A stretch of 32,548 bases of DNA from Bradyrhizobium guangdongense (GTDB lineage: Bacteria > Pseudomonadota > Alphaproteobacteria > Rhizobiales > Xanthobacteraceae), in NCBI RefSeq assembly GCF_006483445.1, contig NZ_PPPT01000112.1, positions 1 to 32,548 of the forward strand, in the 5' to 3' direction. The notes under the pieces are model-generated. The model did no database searches. It saw only the letters and a program-made list of their open reading frames with translations, and was not told the DNA's origin. Shown in pieces: positions 23,452 to 32,548 of this stretch. The position numbers were made by a program, and so were the translations under genes. Position 1 is the first letter of the stretch, and each line of letters starts with the position of its first letter.

Positions 23452-25476
23452 ATGAACATCTCGGTCCACGCCGAAGCCGACACCATTGCCGTCAGCCATC
23501 GCGATCTCGCCAATGCCGTCCGCTTCGTTGCGGTCGACGCCATCGAGAAATCGCAGTCCGGGCATCCCGGCCTGCCCATGGGCATGGCCGATGTCGCAAC
23601 CGTCTTGTTCTCCCGCTTCCTGAAATTCGACTCCGCGCATCCGTACTGGCCGGACCGCGACCGCTTCGTGCTGTCCGCTGGCCACGGCTCGATGCTGCTT
23701 TATGCGTTGCTCTATCTCACCGGCGGCGACGTCAGCCTCGACGACATCAAGGCCTTCCGGCAGTGGGGATCGAAGACGCCGGGGCATCCCGAATATGGCC
23801 ACACGCCGGGTGTCGAAACCACGACGGGTCCGCTGGGGCAGGGGATTGCGACCGCGGTCGGCATGGCGCTCGCCGAGCGCATGTCGAATGCGAAGCACGG
23901 CGACGGCCTCGTCGACCACTTCACCTATGTGATCGCGGGCGACGGCTGCCTGATGGAAGGCATCAGCCAGGAGGCGATCTCGCTCGCCGGCCATCTGCAA
24001 CTGTCCCGCCTGATCGTGCTGTTCGACGACAACGGCATCTCCATCGACGGCGCGACGTCGCTGTCGACCTCGGACGACCACCTCGCGCGCTTCGCCGCCT
24101 CGGGCTGGTCGGTGCGCCGCGTGGATGGGCACGACCCCGAGGCGGTCGCCCAAGCGATTTCCGAGGAGCGCGCGACCGGAAAACCGTCGCTGATCGCCTG
24201 CCGCACCATCATCGGCTATGGCGCGCCGGATCGTCAGGGCACCGAGAAGGCGCATGGCGCGCCGCTCGGCACCGAGCAGACCGCGGCGGCGCGACGGGCC
24301 CTGGAATGGGACTATCAACCCTTCGTCGTTCCGATGCCGGTCATGAAGGCTTGGCGGATGATCGGGCAGCGTGGGCAGGTCGATCGTCTTGCCTGGCTCG
24401 ATCGCTATGAGGATGCGACGCCGGCACAGCGCGACCAGTTCATCGAGGGCAAGGCGATGGCCCTCCCTGATACCTATGCCCAGGCCTCGGCCAAATTACG
24501 CGAGCGCTTTGCGACCGAGCGCCCGAAACTTGCGACGCGGCAGGCCTCACAGCAGGTGCTCGACGGCATCGCGGCCACCATTCCCGGCTTTGTCGGCGGC
24601 TCCGCGGACCTGACGCATTCGAACCTGACGCATGCGAAGAGCCAGCAGGGCATCCAGCGCGGCACGTTCGCCGGCGACTACATCCACTATGGCATTCGCG
24701 AGCATGGCATGGCGGCCGCGATGAACGGCCTAGCGCTCCATGGCGGCTTCATTCCCTATGGCGGCACGTTCCTCGCGTTCTCCGATTACAGCCGGCCGGC
24801 GATACGCCTGGCGGCGCTGATGAAGCTCCGTGTCATCCATGTCATGACCCACGACTCCATCGGCCTCGGCGAGGACGGACCGACGCACCAGCCGGTCGAG
24901 CATCTCGCCGCGCTCCGCGTCATCCCGAACCTCCTGGTGTTCCGCCCCGCCGACGCGGTGGAGACGCTGGAAGCTTGGGACTGCGCGCTGGAATCGACGA
25001 CCCGTCCCTCGGTGCTGTGCCTGTCGCGCCAGGCGTTGCCGACCTTCCGGAGCGATGCACGCGGCCGCAATCGCACGGCACAAGGCGCCTATCTCGTCGT
25101 CACCCCCGATGGCGTCCGCGACGTGACGTTGATCGCAACCGGCTCCGAGGTGTCGCTCGCGATCGAGGCCGCACGCCTGCTCGCGACCGAGCATATCCGT
25201 GCGGCCGTGGTCTCGGCGCCATGCTTCGCTCTGTTCGAGGAGCAGCCTGAGAATTATCGCACCAACGTGCTCGGCACGGCACCGCGCGTCGGCATCGAGG
25301 CCGCGGTTCAAGGCGACTGGGCGCGCTGGATCGGCGCGGACGGCGAATTCGTCGGCATGCGCGGCTTTGGCGCGTCGGCGCCGGCGCCGGTGCTCTATCG
25401 CGAATTCGGCATCACGCCCCAGAGCATTGCGGAGGCGGCGCGGCGCGCGGTCGCACGCACCGGCAAGGCACAATAG
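23452..25476 (+). CDS. cbbT: Transketolase
   Basis: A 674-residue thiamine-diphosphate enzyme that moves two-carbon units in the regeneration phase of the Calvin cycle. The N-terminal domain holds EKSQSGHPGLPMGMADV and the ThDP/Mg motif GDGCLMEGISQEAISLAGHLQLSRLIVLFDDN. The middle domain holds IHYGIREHGMAAAMNGLALHGG with the catalytic glutamate region, then HDSIGLGEDGPTHQPVEHLA. GGAGG lies before the ATG. The length is normal for the family. Confidence 0.96.
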   Translation: MNISVHAEADTIAVSHRDLANAVRFVAVDAIEKSQSGHPGLPMGMADVATVLFSRFLKFDSAHPYWPDRDRFVLSAGHGSMLLYALLYLTGGDVSLDDIKAFRQWGSKTPGHPEYGHTPGVETTTGPLGQGIATAVGMALAERMSNAKHGDGLVDHFTYVIAGDGCLMEGISQEAISLAGHLQLSRLIVLFDDNGISIDGATSLSTSDDHLARFAASGWSVRRVDGHDPEAVAQAISEERATGKPSLIACRTIIGYGAPDRQGTEKAHGAPLGTEQTAAARRALEWDYQPFVVPMPVMKAWRMIGQRGQVDRLAWLDRYEDATPAQRDQFIEGKAMALPDTYAQASAKLRERFATERPKLATRQASQQVLDGIAATIPGFVGGSADLTHSNLTHAKSQQGIQRGTFAGDYIHYGIREHGMAAAMNGLALHGGFIPYGGTFLAFSDYSRPAIRLAALMKLRVIHVMTHDSIGLGEDGPTHQPVEHLAALRVIPNLLVFRPADAVETLEAWDCALESTTRPSVLCLSRQALPTFRSDARGRNRTAQGAYLVVTPDGVRDVTLIATGSEVSLAIEAARLLATEHIRAAVVSAPCFALFEEQPENYRTNVLGTAPRVGIEAAVQGDWARWIGADGEFVGMRGFGASAPAPVLYREFGITPQSIAEAARRAVARTGKAQ

Positions 25477-25485
25477 GAGACCCCA

Positions 25486-28066
<2,581 letters not shown>

Positions 28067-28078
28067 GGAGTAGCAAAC

Positions 28079-28486
28079 ATGAAACTCACGCAAGGCTGCT
28101 TTTCCTTCCTGCCCGATCTGACCGACGACCAGATCTCCAGGCAGGTGCAGTACTGCCTCGCCAACGGCTGGGCCGTGAACATCGAGTTCACCGACGATCC
28201 GCATCCCCGCAACACCTATTGGGAGATGTGGGGCCTGCCGATGTTCGATCTCCAGGACGCCGCCGGCGTCATGATGGAGCTCGCCGAATGTCGCAGGGTC
28301 TATGGCGACAAATACATCCGCATCAGCGGCTTCGACTCCAGCCATGGCTGGGAGTCGGTGCGGATCTCCTTCATCGTCAACCGCCCGCCGCAGGAGGCCG
28401 AGTTCGAGCTTATCAGGCAGGAGGTCGGCAGCCGCGCGATCCGCTACACCACGGTGCGGAAGGCGTCCGCACCAACCGCGCCGTAA
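28079..28486 (+). CDS. cbbS: RuBisCO small subunit, form IC
   Basis: The 135-residue small subunit MKLTQGCFSFLPDLTDDQISRQVQYCLANGWAVNIEFTDDPHPRNTYWEMWGLPMFDL has the red-type layout. Its extended C-terminal region (about residues 105-135) in red-type enzymes forms the beta-hairpin that lines the central pore. It pairs with CbbL as L8S8. GGGAGTAG precedes the ATG. It is followed by a strong hairpin before cbbX. Confidence 0.97.
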   Translation: MKLTQGCFSFLPDLTDDQISRQVQYCLANGWAVNIEFTDDPHPRNTYWEMWGLPMFDLQDAAGVMMELAECRRVYGDKYIRISGFDSSHGWESVRISFIVNRPPQEAEFELIRQEVGSRAIRYTTVRKASAPTAP

Positions 28487-28544
28487 AGCGCAAAATCGTT
28501 CTCCGCGCGGAGCTCTCCCTGCTCCGCATCCTTGGCGGACCACT

Positions 28545-28580
28545 GCTTCGCCGCCTGCCTCGCGGCGAAGCCCTTTTCTT
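28545..28580 (+). terminator. Hairpin with T-rich tail between cbbS and cbbX (attenuator-like)
   Basis: GCTTCGCCGC (28545-28554) pairs perfectly with GCGGCGAAGC (28562-28571) around a 7-base loop, and CCTTTTCTT follows. It starts 58 bases after the cbbS stop. As a partial terminator or 3' end stabiliser it would keep cbbLS mRNA abundant while allowing some read-through into cbbX and cbbE, which lack an obvious promoter of their own. Confidence 0.65.
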
Positions 28581-28591
28581 CAGGACGGCCC

Positions 28592-29518
28592 ATGCTCGAC
28601 GTTCCCCACGCGACGACGACCGAAAGCAGCTTCGACCTGCGCAAGGAGGCCGAGGCCGCCGGCATCACCGAGACGCTGCAACAGCTCGAGCAGGAGCTGA
28701 TCGGGCTCAAGCCGGTGAAGAGCCGGGTGCGCCAGATCGCCTCGCTGCTGCTGATCGAGCGCATCCGTCAGCGCGCAGGCCTCGCCGCCGCGCCGCCGAC
28801 GCTGCACATGTCCTTCACCGGCAATCCCGGCACCGGCAAGACAACGGTTGCCTTGCGCATGGCAAAAATCCTGCACGGGCTCGGCTTCGTGCGGCGCGGG
28901 CAGGTGATTTCGGTGACGCGCGACGACCTCGTCGGGCAATATATCGGCCACACCGCGCCGAAGACGAAGGAGATCCTCAAGAAAGCGATGGGCGGCGTGC
29001 TCTTCATCGACGAGGCCTATTATCTGCACCGCCCCGACAATGAGCGCGACTACGGCCAGGAGGCGATCGAGATCCTGTTGCAGGTCATGGAGAACCAGCG
29101 CGAGGATCTCGTCGTCATCCTCGCCGGCTATGGTGAGCGGATGACGAGCTTCTTTGCCTCCAATCCCGGCTTCCGTTCCCGCATCGCCCACCACATCGAA
29201 TTCCCCGACTATTCGGAAGACGAGCTGCTGGTCATCTCGGAACTGATGCTGAAGGAGCGTGGCTATCGCTTTTCGGACCAGGCCCGCCAAGCCTTCGAGA
29301 AATACATCGCGCTGCGCCGGACCCAGCCGTTCTTCTCCAACGCGCGCTCGATCCGCAACGCGGTCGATCGCATCCGGCTGCGGCAGGCCGACCGTCTGGT
29401 GTCCGACCTCGACCGCATGCTCGCTGTCGCCGACCTCGAAACCATCGAACCCGCCGACGTGCTGGCGAGCCGCGTGTTCACCGGCGGGGCCGATGCAATG
29501 AGGGGACCAAAGCCATGA
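28592..29518 (+). CDS. cbbX: Red-type RuBisCO activase CbbX (AAA+ ATPase)
   Basis: A 308-residue AAA+ protein that removes tight-binding sugar phosphates from form IC RuBisCO by pulling on the CbbL C-terminus. Walker A is GNPGTGKTT (77-85), the pore loop is [11 protein letters not shown], Walker B is [12 protein letters not shown] (D140, E141), and the sensor/arginine-finger region is in [17 protein letters not shown]. The start at 28592 follows AGGA. A longer open frame exists, but it would run through the hairpin. Its stop overlaps the cbbE start (ATGA). Confidence 0.96.
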   Translation: MLDVPHATTTESSFDLRKEAEAAGITETLQQLEQELIGLKPVKSRVRQIASLLLIERIRQRAGLAAAPPTLHMSFTGNPGTGKTTVALRMAKILHGLGFVRRGQVISVTRDDLVGQYIGHTAPKTKEILKKAMGGVLFIDEAYYLHRPDNERDYGQEAIEILLQVMENQREDLVVILAGYGERMTSFFASNPGFRSRIAHHIEFPDYSEDELLVISELMLKERGYRFSDQARQAFEKYIALRRTQPFFSNARSIRNAVDRIRLRQADRLVSDLDRMLAVADLETIEPADVLASRVFTGGADAMRGPKP

Positions 29519-30249
29519 CCAAGGAGATCGTGATCGCGCCGTCGATCCTGGCCGCAAACTTTGCCCGGCTCGGCGAGGAGATCGCCGCGATCGATGCCGC
29601 CGGTGCGGACTGGATCCATTGCGACGTGATGGACGGGCATTTCGTGCCGAACATCAGTTTTGGTGCCGATGTGATCAAGGCTGTCAGCCCCTTTACGTCC
29701 AAGACGTTCGACGTCCACCTGATGATCGCGCCGGTCGATCCCTATCTCGAAGCCTTTGCCAAGGCGGGCGCCGACATCATCACCGTGCATGCCGAAGCGG
29801 GGCCGCATCTTGACCGCTCGCTCCAGGCGATCCGCGCGCTCGGCAAGAAAGCCGGCGTCAGCCTGTGTCCCGCTACCCCGGAGAGTGTGCTGGATTACAT
29901 ACTTGACCGTCTCGATCTGATCCTCGTCATGACCGTCAATCCCGGTTTTGGCGGCCAGTCGTTCCTGGGATCGCAGATCGAAAAGATCCAGCGCATCCGC
30001 GCCATGATCGGGGACCGGCCGATCCGGCTCGAGGTCGACGGCGGCGTCACGCGGGACAACGCGGCGGTCGTTGCGGCCGCCGGCGCCGACACCCTGGTGG
30101 CGGGTTCCGCGGTCTTTCGCGGCAACGGGATTGCCGATTACGCCAACAACATCGCCGCCATCCGTGTTGCCGCAGAGGCAGGCCGGGTTCCGCGGCGGAA
30201 CTATAGTGCGGCGTCCTCGCGTGCCGGCGAGGGCGAACTGGTTCGGTAA
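29515..30249 (+). CDS. cbbE: Ribulose-phosphate 3-epimerase
   Basis: A 244-residue TIM-barrel enzyme that converts xylulose 5-phosphate to ribulose 5-phosphate, feeding CbbP. Signatures are [57 protein letters not shown] and [12 protein letters not shown], carrying the metal and catalytic residues. The C-terminal 20 residues beyond the barrel are arginine/serine-rich and probably disordered. It is the last gene of the cbb operon and overlaps cbbX by 4 bases. Confidence 0.95.
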   Translation: MTKEIVIAPSILAANFARLGEEIAAIDAAGADWIHCDVMDGHFVPNISFGADVIKAVSPFTSKTFDVHLMIAPVDPYLEAFAKAGADIITVHAEAGPHLDRSLQAIRALGKKAGVSLCPATPESVLDYILDRLDLILVMTVNPGFGGQSFLGSQIEKIQRIRAMIGDRPIRLEVDGGVTRDNAAVVAAAGADTLVAGSAVFRGNGIADYANNIAAIRVAAEAGRVPRRNYSAASSRAGEGELVR

Positions 30250-30633
30250 GGGAGTCTCGCGAGGGGGCATCCACTCCTTGCGATGATGGCAATATACACC
30301 TGATTTGCCCGACGGGTCAAGCGGAATTTCGTAAAATCAGCAGTCGTTCCTCCCTGCCGATTTTCTACTGTGCATGGGGTTGTTTTCAACTCTTGCCAAC
30401 GGCGCGGCGGAGCCTTTCGCCCAATGATGTGCACATCGCTCCGTGGTTCTACGGAAAATGCCTTGAAAGCGCTCAGCTCTTTCAGGCCGGGGTAACCAAT
30501 GCCCGCAATCCCTGCGGCAGATTAACGCGCGTGCAATGCGCGCGGCTTCAATCTGCCGCTGGAAACGCGAAGGGCGTGGGATGCCAATTCAACGACATGG
30601 CCAGGATGTGCGCGGCTCGCTCGCGACGGCGGT
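30250..30633. other. Long intergenic region after cbbE with several inverted repeats
   Basis: No gene is convincing here. It begins with a stem CGCGAGGGG/CTCCTTGCG (30258-30282, two G-U pairs, no T-run) that may end the cbb transcript. It also holds the perfect 12-base palindrome GATGTGCACATC (30426-30437), an imperfect repeat TGAAAGCGCT/AGCTCTTTCA (30464-30484), and the nested stem-loop listed separately. Open frames crossing it look like chance frames. Confidence 0.45.
30514..30559 (+). promoter_or_regulatory. Nested stem-loop upstream of the PAS-GGDEF-EAL gene
   Basis: GCGGCAGATT (30514-30523) pairs perfectly with AATCTGCCGC (30550-30559). Inside it, CGCGCG (30526-30531) pairs with CGCGCG (30539-30544) around TGCAATG. 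Together they make a 16-base-pair structured element 74 bases before the gene, without a T-run. It could be a leader RNA structure, a terminator needing Rho, or a paired operator. It does not match the c-di-GMP riboswitch consensus I know. Confidence 0.45.
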
Positions 30634-32490
30634 GTGAGCATGCATCGCCTTCTCGCCGAGCAATTGCGGCTCTCCGTCGACGACACCGGCCAGATCGATT
30701 TGGACAGGCTCGGCGAGCTCGTCAGCGCGACTTATGAGGAGAGCGATCGCAGCCACCGGCGCATGAGCGAAGAGCTCGCGCAAACGCATGATCGCGCCGA
30801 GCAGGATCTGCTGCGCACCCGCGAGTTCCTCGACAAGATCATCGAGAACATCCCGATCGCGGTGTTCGCCAAGGACGCGCGGGACTCGCGCTATATCCTG
30901 CTCAATCGCGCCGGCGAGGAATATTACGGCCTGCCGCGCGAGCAGATGCTGGGCCGCACCCCGGAGGAGATCTTTCCCGAAGACGTCGCCCGCGTCGTCA
31001 GCGAGCAGGACCGTCGCGTCGTCGATGGCGGCACGCCGATGTTCCTCGAGGATCATCTGCTCGAGGTCGGCGTCAAGGGCCATGATCGCGTGGTCAATTC
31101 ACGCAAGCTTTTGATCACCGACGCCAGGGGCGCGCCGCAATATCTGGTCGGCGTGATCGAGGACGTCACCGAGCGGATCGCGAACCAGGCCCGCATCAGT
31201 CATCTTGCGCATCATGACGCGCTGACCGATCTGCCCAATCGCAGCGCCTTCAACGAGACACTGGCCGAACGGCTGGCGCGAGCACAGGATGAATGCACGA
31301 GCTTTGCCGTGCTGAGCCTCGATCTCGACCGCTTCAAGGAAGTCAACGACGTGTTCGGCCATCCCGTCGGCGACATGCTGATGCGCGCCGCGGCCGAAAG
31401 GCTCAGGGCTGAGACCGACGGCGCCTTCGTGGCCCGCATCGGCGGCGACGAGTTCATGATCCTGATGGACGACGATGTTCCGCGCGACGACGTGCTGGCG
31501 CTCGCCGAACGCCTGGTCGAGACCATCGGCAAGGAGCTCGAGATCGACGATTATCTGCTCCATGTCGGCCTGAGCGTCGGCATCGCGGTCTATCCCCACG
31601 ACGGCAGCGATTCCGAGACCTTGCTCGCAAATGCCGACTCCGCGCTCTACCGCGCCAAGCGCGAGGGCAGGGGCACCGTGCGCTTCTTCGAAACCGAGAT
31701 GGACCAGGAGCTGCGCGACCGCAGGCTGTTGCAGCACGATCTGCGGCAGGCGCTGGAGCAGAACCAATTGACGGTCCACTTCCAGCCGCAGGCCAAGATG
31801 GACGGCGAGATCGTCGGCTTCGAGGCGCTGCTGCGCTGGCAGCACCCGACGCGCGGCCTGGTGCCGCCCGACCAGTTCATTCCGCTCGCGGAGGAGGCCG
31901 GATCGATCATCCCGATCGGCGAGTGGGTGTTGCGCGAGGCCTGCCGGGAAGCGGCATCCTGGCCGCGACCGCTGCAGGTCGCGGTCAATCTGTCGCCGTG
32001 CCAGTTTCAGGCCGGCGACCTCCAGGGCACCATCCACCAGATCCTGCTGGAGACCGGTCTCTCTCCGGCGCGGCTCGAAGTCGAGATCACCGAGGGCGTG
32101 CTGATCGGCGACTTTGCCGGCGCGCTCAATCTGCTGCGGCGTTTGAAGGCGCTCGGTGTCCGCATCGCCATGGACGATTTCGGAACCGGCTATTCCTCGC
32201 TGTCCTATCTGCAGTCGTTTCCGTTCGACAAGATCAAGATCGACCGCAGCTTCATCTCCAATCTCGAGAGCACGCCGCAATCGACCGAGATCGTGCGTGC
32301 AGTGTTGGGTCTCGCCCATGCGCTCAACATTCCCGTGGTCGCGGAAGGCGTGGAGACCGAGGCGCAGCGGGCCTTCCTCGCTCATGAAGCCTGCGAGGAG
32401 ATGCAGGGCTATCTCGTCGGCCGTCCCGATCTGATCGAGCGGTACCTGGATGTCATCGGCGTGACCGTGGAACACCGCCGCTACGGCTGA
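30634..32490 (+). CDS. PAS-GGDEF-EAL cyclic-di-GMP signalling protein
   Basis: The 618-residue cytoplasmic protein has a helical N-terminus, a PAS domain (about 66-182, ENIPIAVFAKDARDSRYILLNRAGEEYYGL), a GGDEF domain with intact GGDEF (270-274) and no RxxD inhibitory site, and an EAL domain from about 361. The EAL catalytic set is complete: GFEALLRW, VNLSPCQF, EVEITEGVL, AMDDFGTGYSSLSYL, KIKIDRSFI and VAEGVE. It could both make and degrade c-di-GMP; in such proteins GTP binding at GGDEF often tunes the EAL phosphodiesterase. The PAS ligand is unknown. The start is GTG 30634 or ATG 30640; neither has a good ribosome site. Confidence 0.92.
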   Translation: MSMHRLLAEQLRLSVDDTGQIDLDRLGELVSATYEESDRSHRRMSEELAQTHDRAEQDLLRTREFLDKIIENIPIAVFAKDARDSRYILLNRAGEEYYGLPREQMLGRTPEEIFPEDVARVVSEQDRRVVDGGTPMFLEDHLLEVGVKGHDRVVNSRKLLITDARGAPQYLVGVIEDVTERIANQARISHLAHHDALTDLPNRSAFNETLAERLARAQDECTSFAVLSLDLDRFKEVNDVFGHPVGDMLMRAAAERLRAETDGAFVARIGGDEFMILMDDDVPRDDVLALAERLVETIGKELEIDDYLLHVGLSVGIAVYPHDGSDSETLLANADSALYRAKREGRGTVRFFETEMDQELRDRRLLQHDLRQALEQNQLTVHFQPQAKMDGEIVGFEALLRWQHPTRGLVPPDQFIPLAEEAGSIIPIGEWVLREACREAASWPRPLQVAVNLSPCQFQAGDLQGTIHQILLETGLSPARLEVEITEGVLIGDFAGALNLLRRLKALGVRIAMDDFGTGYSSLSYLQSFPFDKIKIDRSFISNLESTPQSTEIVRAVLGLAHALNIPVVAEGVETEAQRAFLAHEACEEMQGYLVGRPDLIERYLDVIGVTVEHRRYG

Positions 32491-32498
32491 GCTGTCCC

Positions 32499-32548
32499 GG
32501 AAAACGAAAGAGCCGCCGGTCGATCGCCTGGCGGCTCTTTCGTTTTCC
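32499..32548. terminator. Strong bidirectional intrinsic terminator
   Basis: GGAAAACGAAAGAGCCGCC (32499-32517) and its exact complement at 32530-32548 form a 19-base-pair stem around a 12-base loop. The G-C-rich core near the loop and the A-rich/T-rich outer arms provide a U tract in both directions. It begins 9 bases after the PAS-GGDEF-EAL stop codon. Confidence 0.92.

Noticed and set aside
30393..30737. A 114-codon plus-strand frame upstream of the PAS-GGDEF-EAL gene
   Set aside because: It overlaps the start of a certain gene in another frame, spans palindromes, and has no recognisable protein pattern.

Overview
The window looks like chromosome of a high-GC alphaproteobacterium, most likely Bradyrhizobium or a close relative in the Nitrobacteraceae. 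This is inferred from gene content (form IC RuBisCO operon in the order cbbFPTALSXE with divergent cbbR, DctBD, DctA), from codon use, and from a dispersed intergenic repeat I recognise from Bradyrhizobium genomes. No database search was possible.

Layout, left to right. 1-3523: a tight minus-strand run of four genes (Sua5-type threonylcarbamoyl-AMP synthase, FAD-linked 2-hydroxyacid dehydrogenase, GNAT acetyltransferase, NUDIX hydrolase). 3592-3668: tRNA-Pro(CGG), followed by a probable terminator. 4024-5145: a membrane diguanylate cyclase with GGEEF and an inhibitory RxxD site. 5238-10240: an unusual minus-strand locus with a possible small exported ORF, a membrane-anchored von Willebrand type D protein, and a 1110-residue exported protein. 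That large protein has a pre-toxin-like segment, a long coiled coil and a C-terminal PD-(D/E)XK nuclease-like motif. 10379-15147: dctB, dctD and a KgtP-type permease. The permease is preceded by a textbook sigma-54 promoter and two near-identical palindromes that are good candidates for DctD sites. 15316-17112: a small HAD-like protein, convergent with dctA. 17227-18327: a LuxR-type regulator. 18574-20347: a zinc-ribbon DUF2225-like protein, a DUF4118-like membrane protein and two very small ORFs. 20420-30249: cbbR and the divergent Calvin-cycle operon. 30634-32490: a PAS-GGDEF-EAL protein ending in a strong bidirectional terminator.

How the parts fit together. The cbb operon encodes sedoheptulose/fructose bisphosphatase-type FBPase, phosphoribulokinase, transketolase, class II aldolase, both RuBisCO subunits, the red-type RuBisCO activase CbbX and ribulose-phosphate epimerase. 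CbbR is the likely activator. A strong hairpin between cbbS and cbbX probably lowers expression of cbbX-cbbE relative to cbbLS. The dct genes form a C4-dicarboxylate/2-oxoglutarate sensing and uptake region, so organic-acid uptake sits beside CO2 fixation.

The most unusual item is the VWD plus PD-(D/E)XK pair. It resembles a polymorphic-toxin-type exported nuclease, but there is no room for an immunity gene directly downstream of it. Other points worth checking are the nested stem-loop upstream of the PAS-GGDEF-EAL gene, a perfect CRP-type palindrome upstream of the VWD locus, and a predicted 30-residue membrane peptide.
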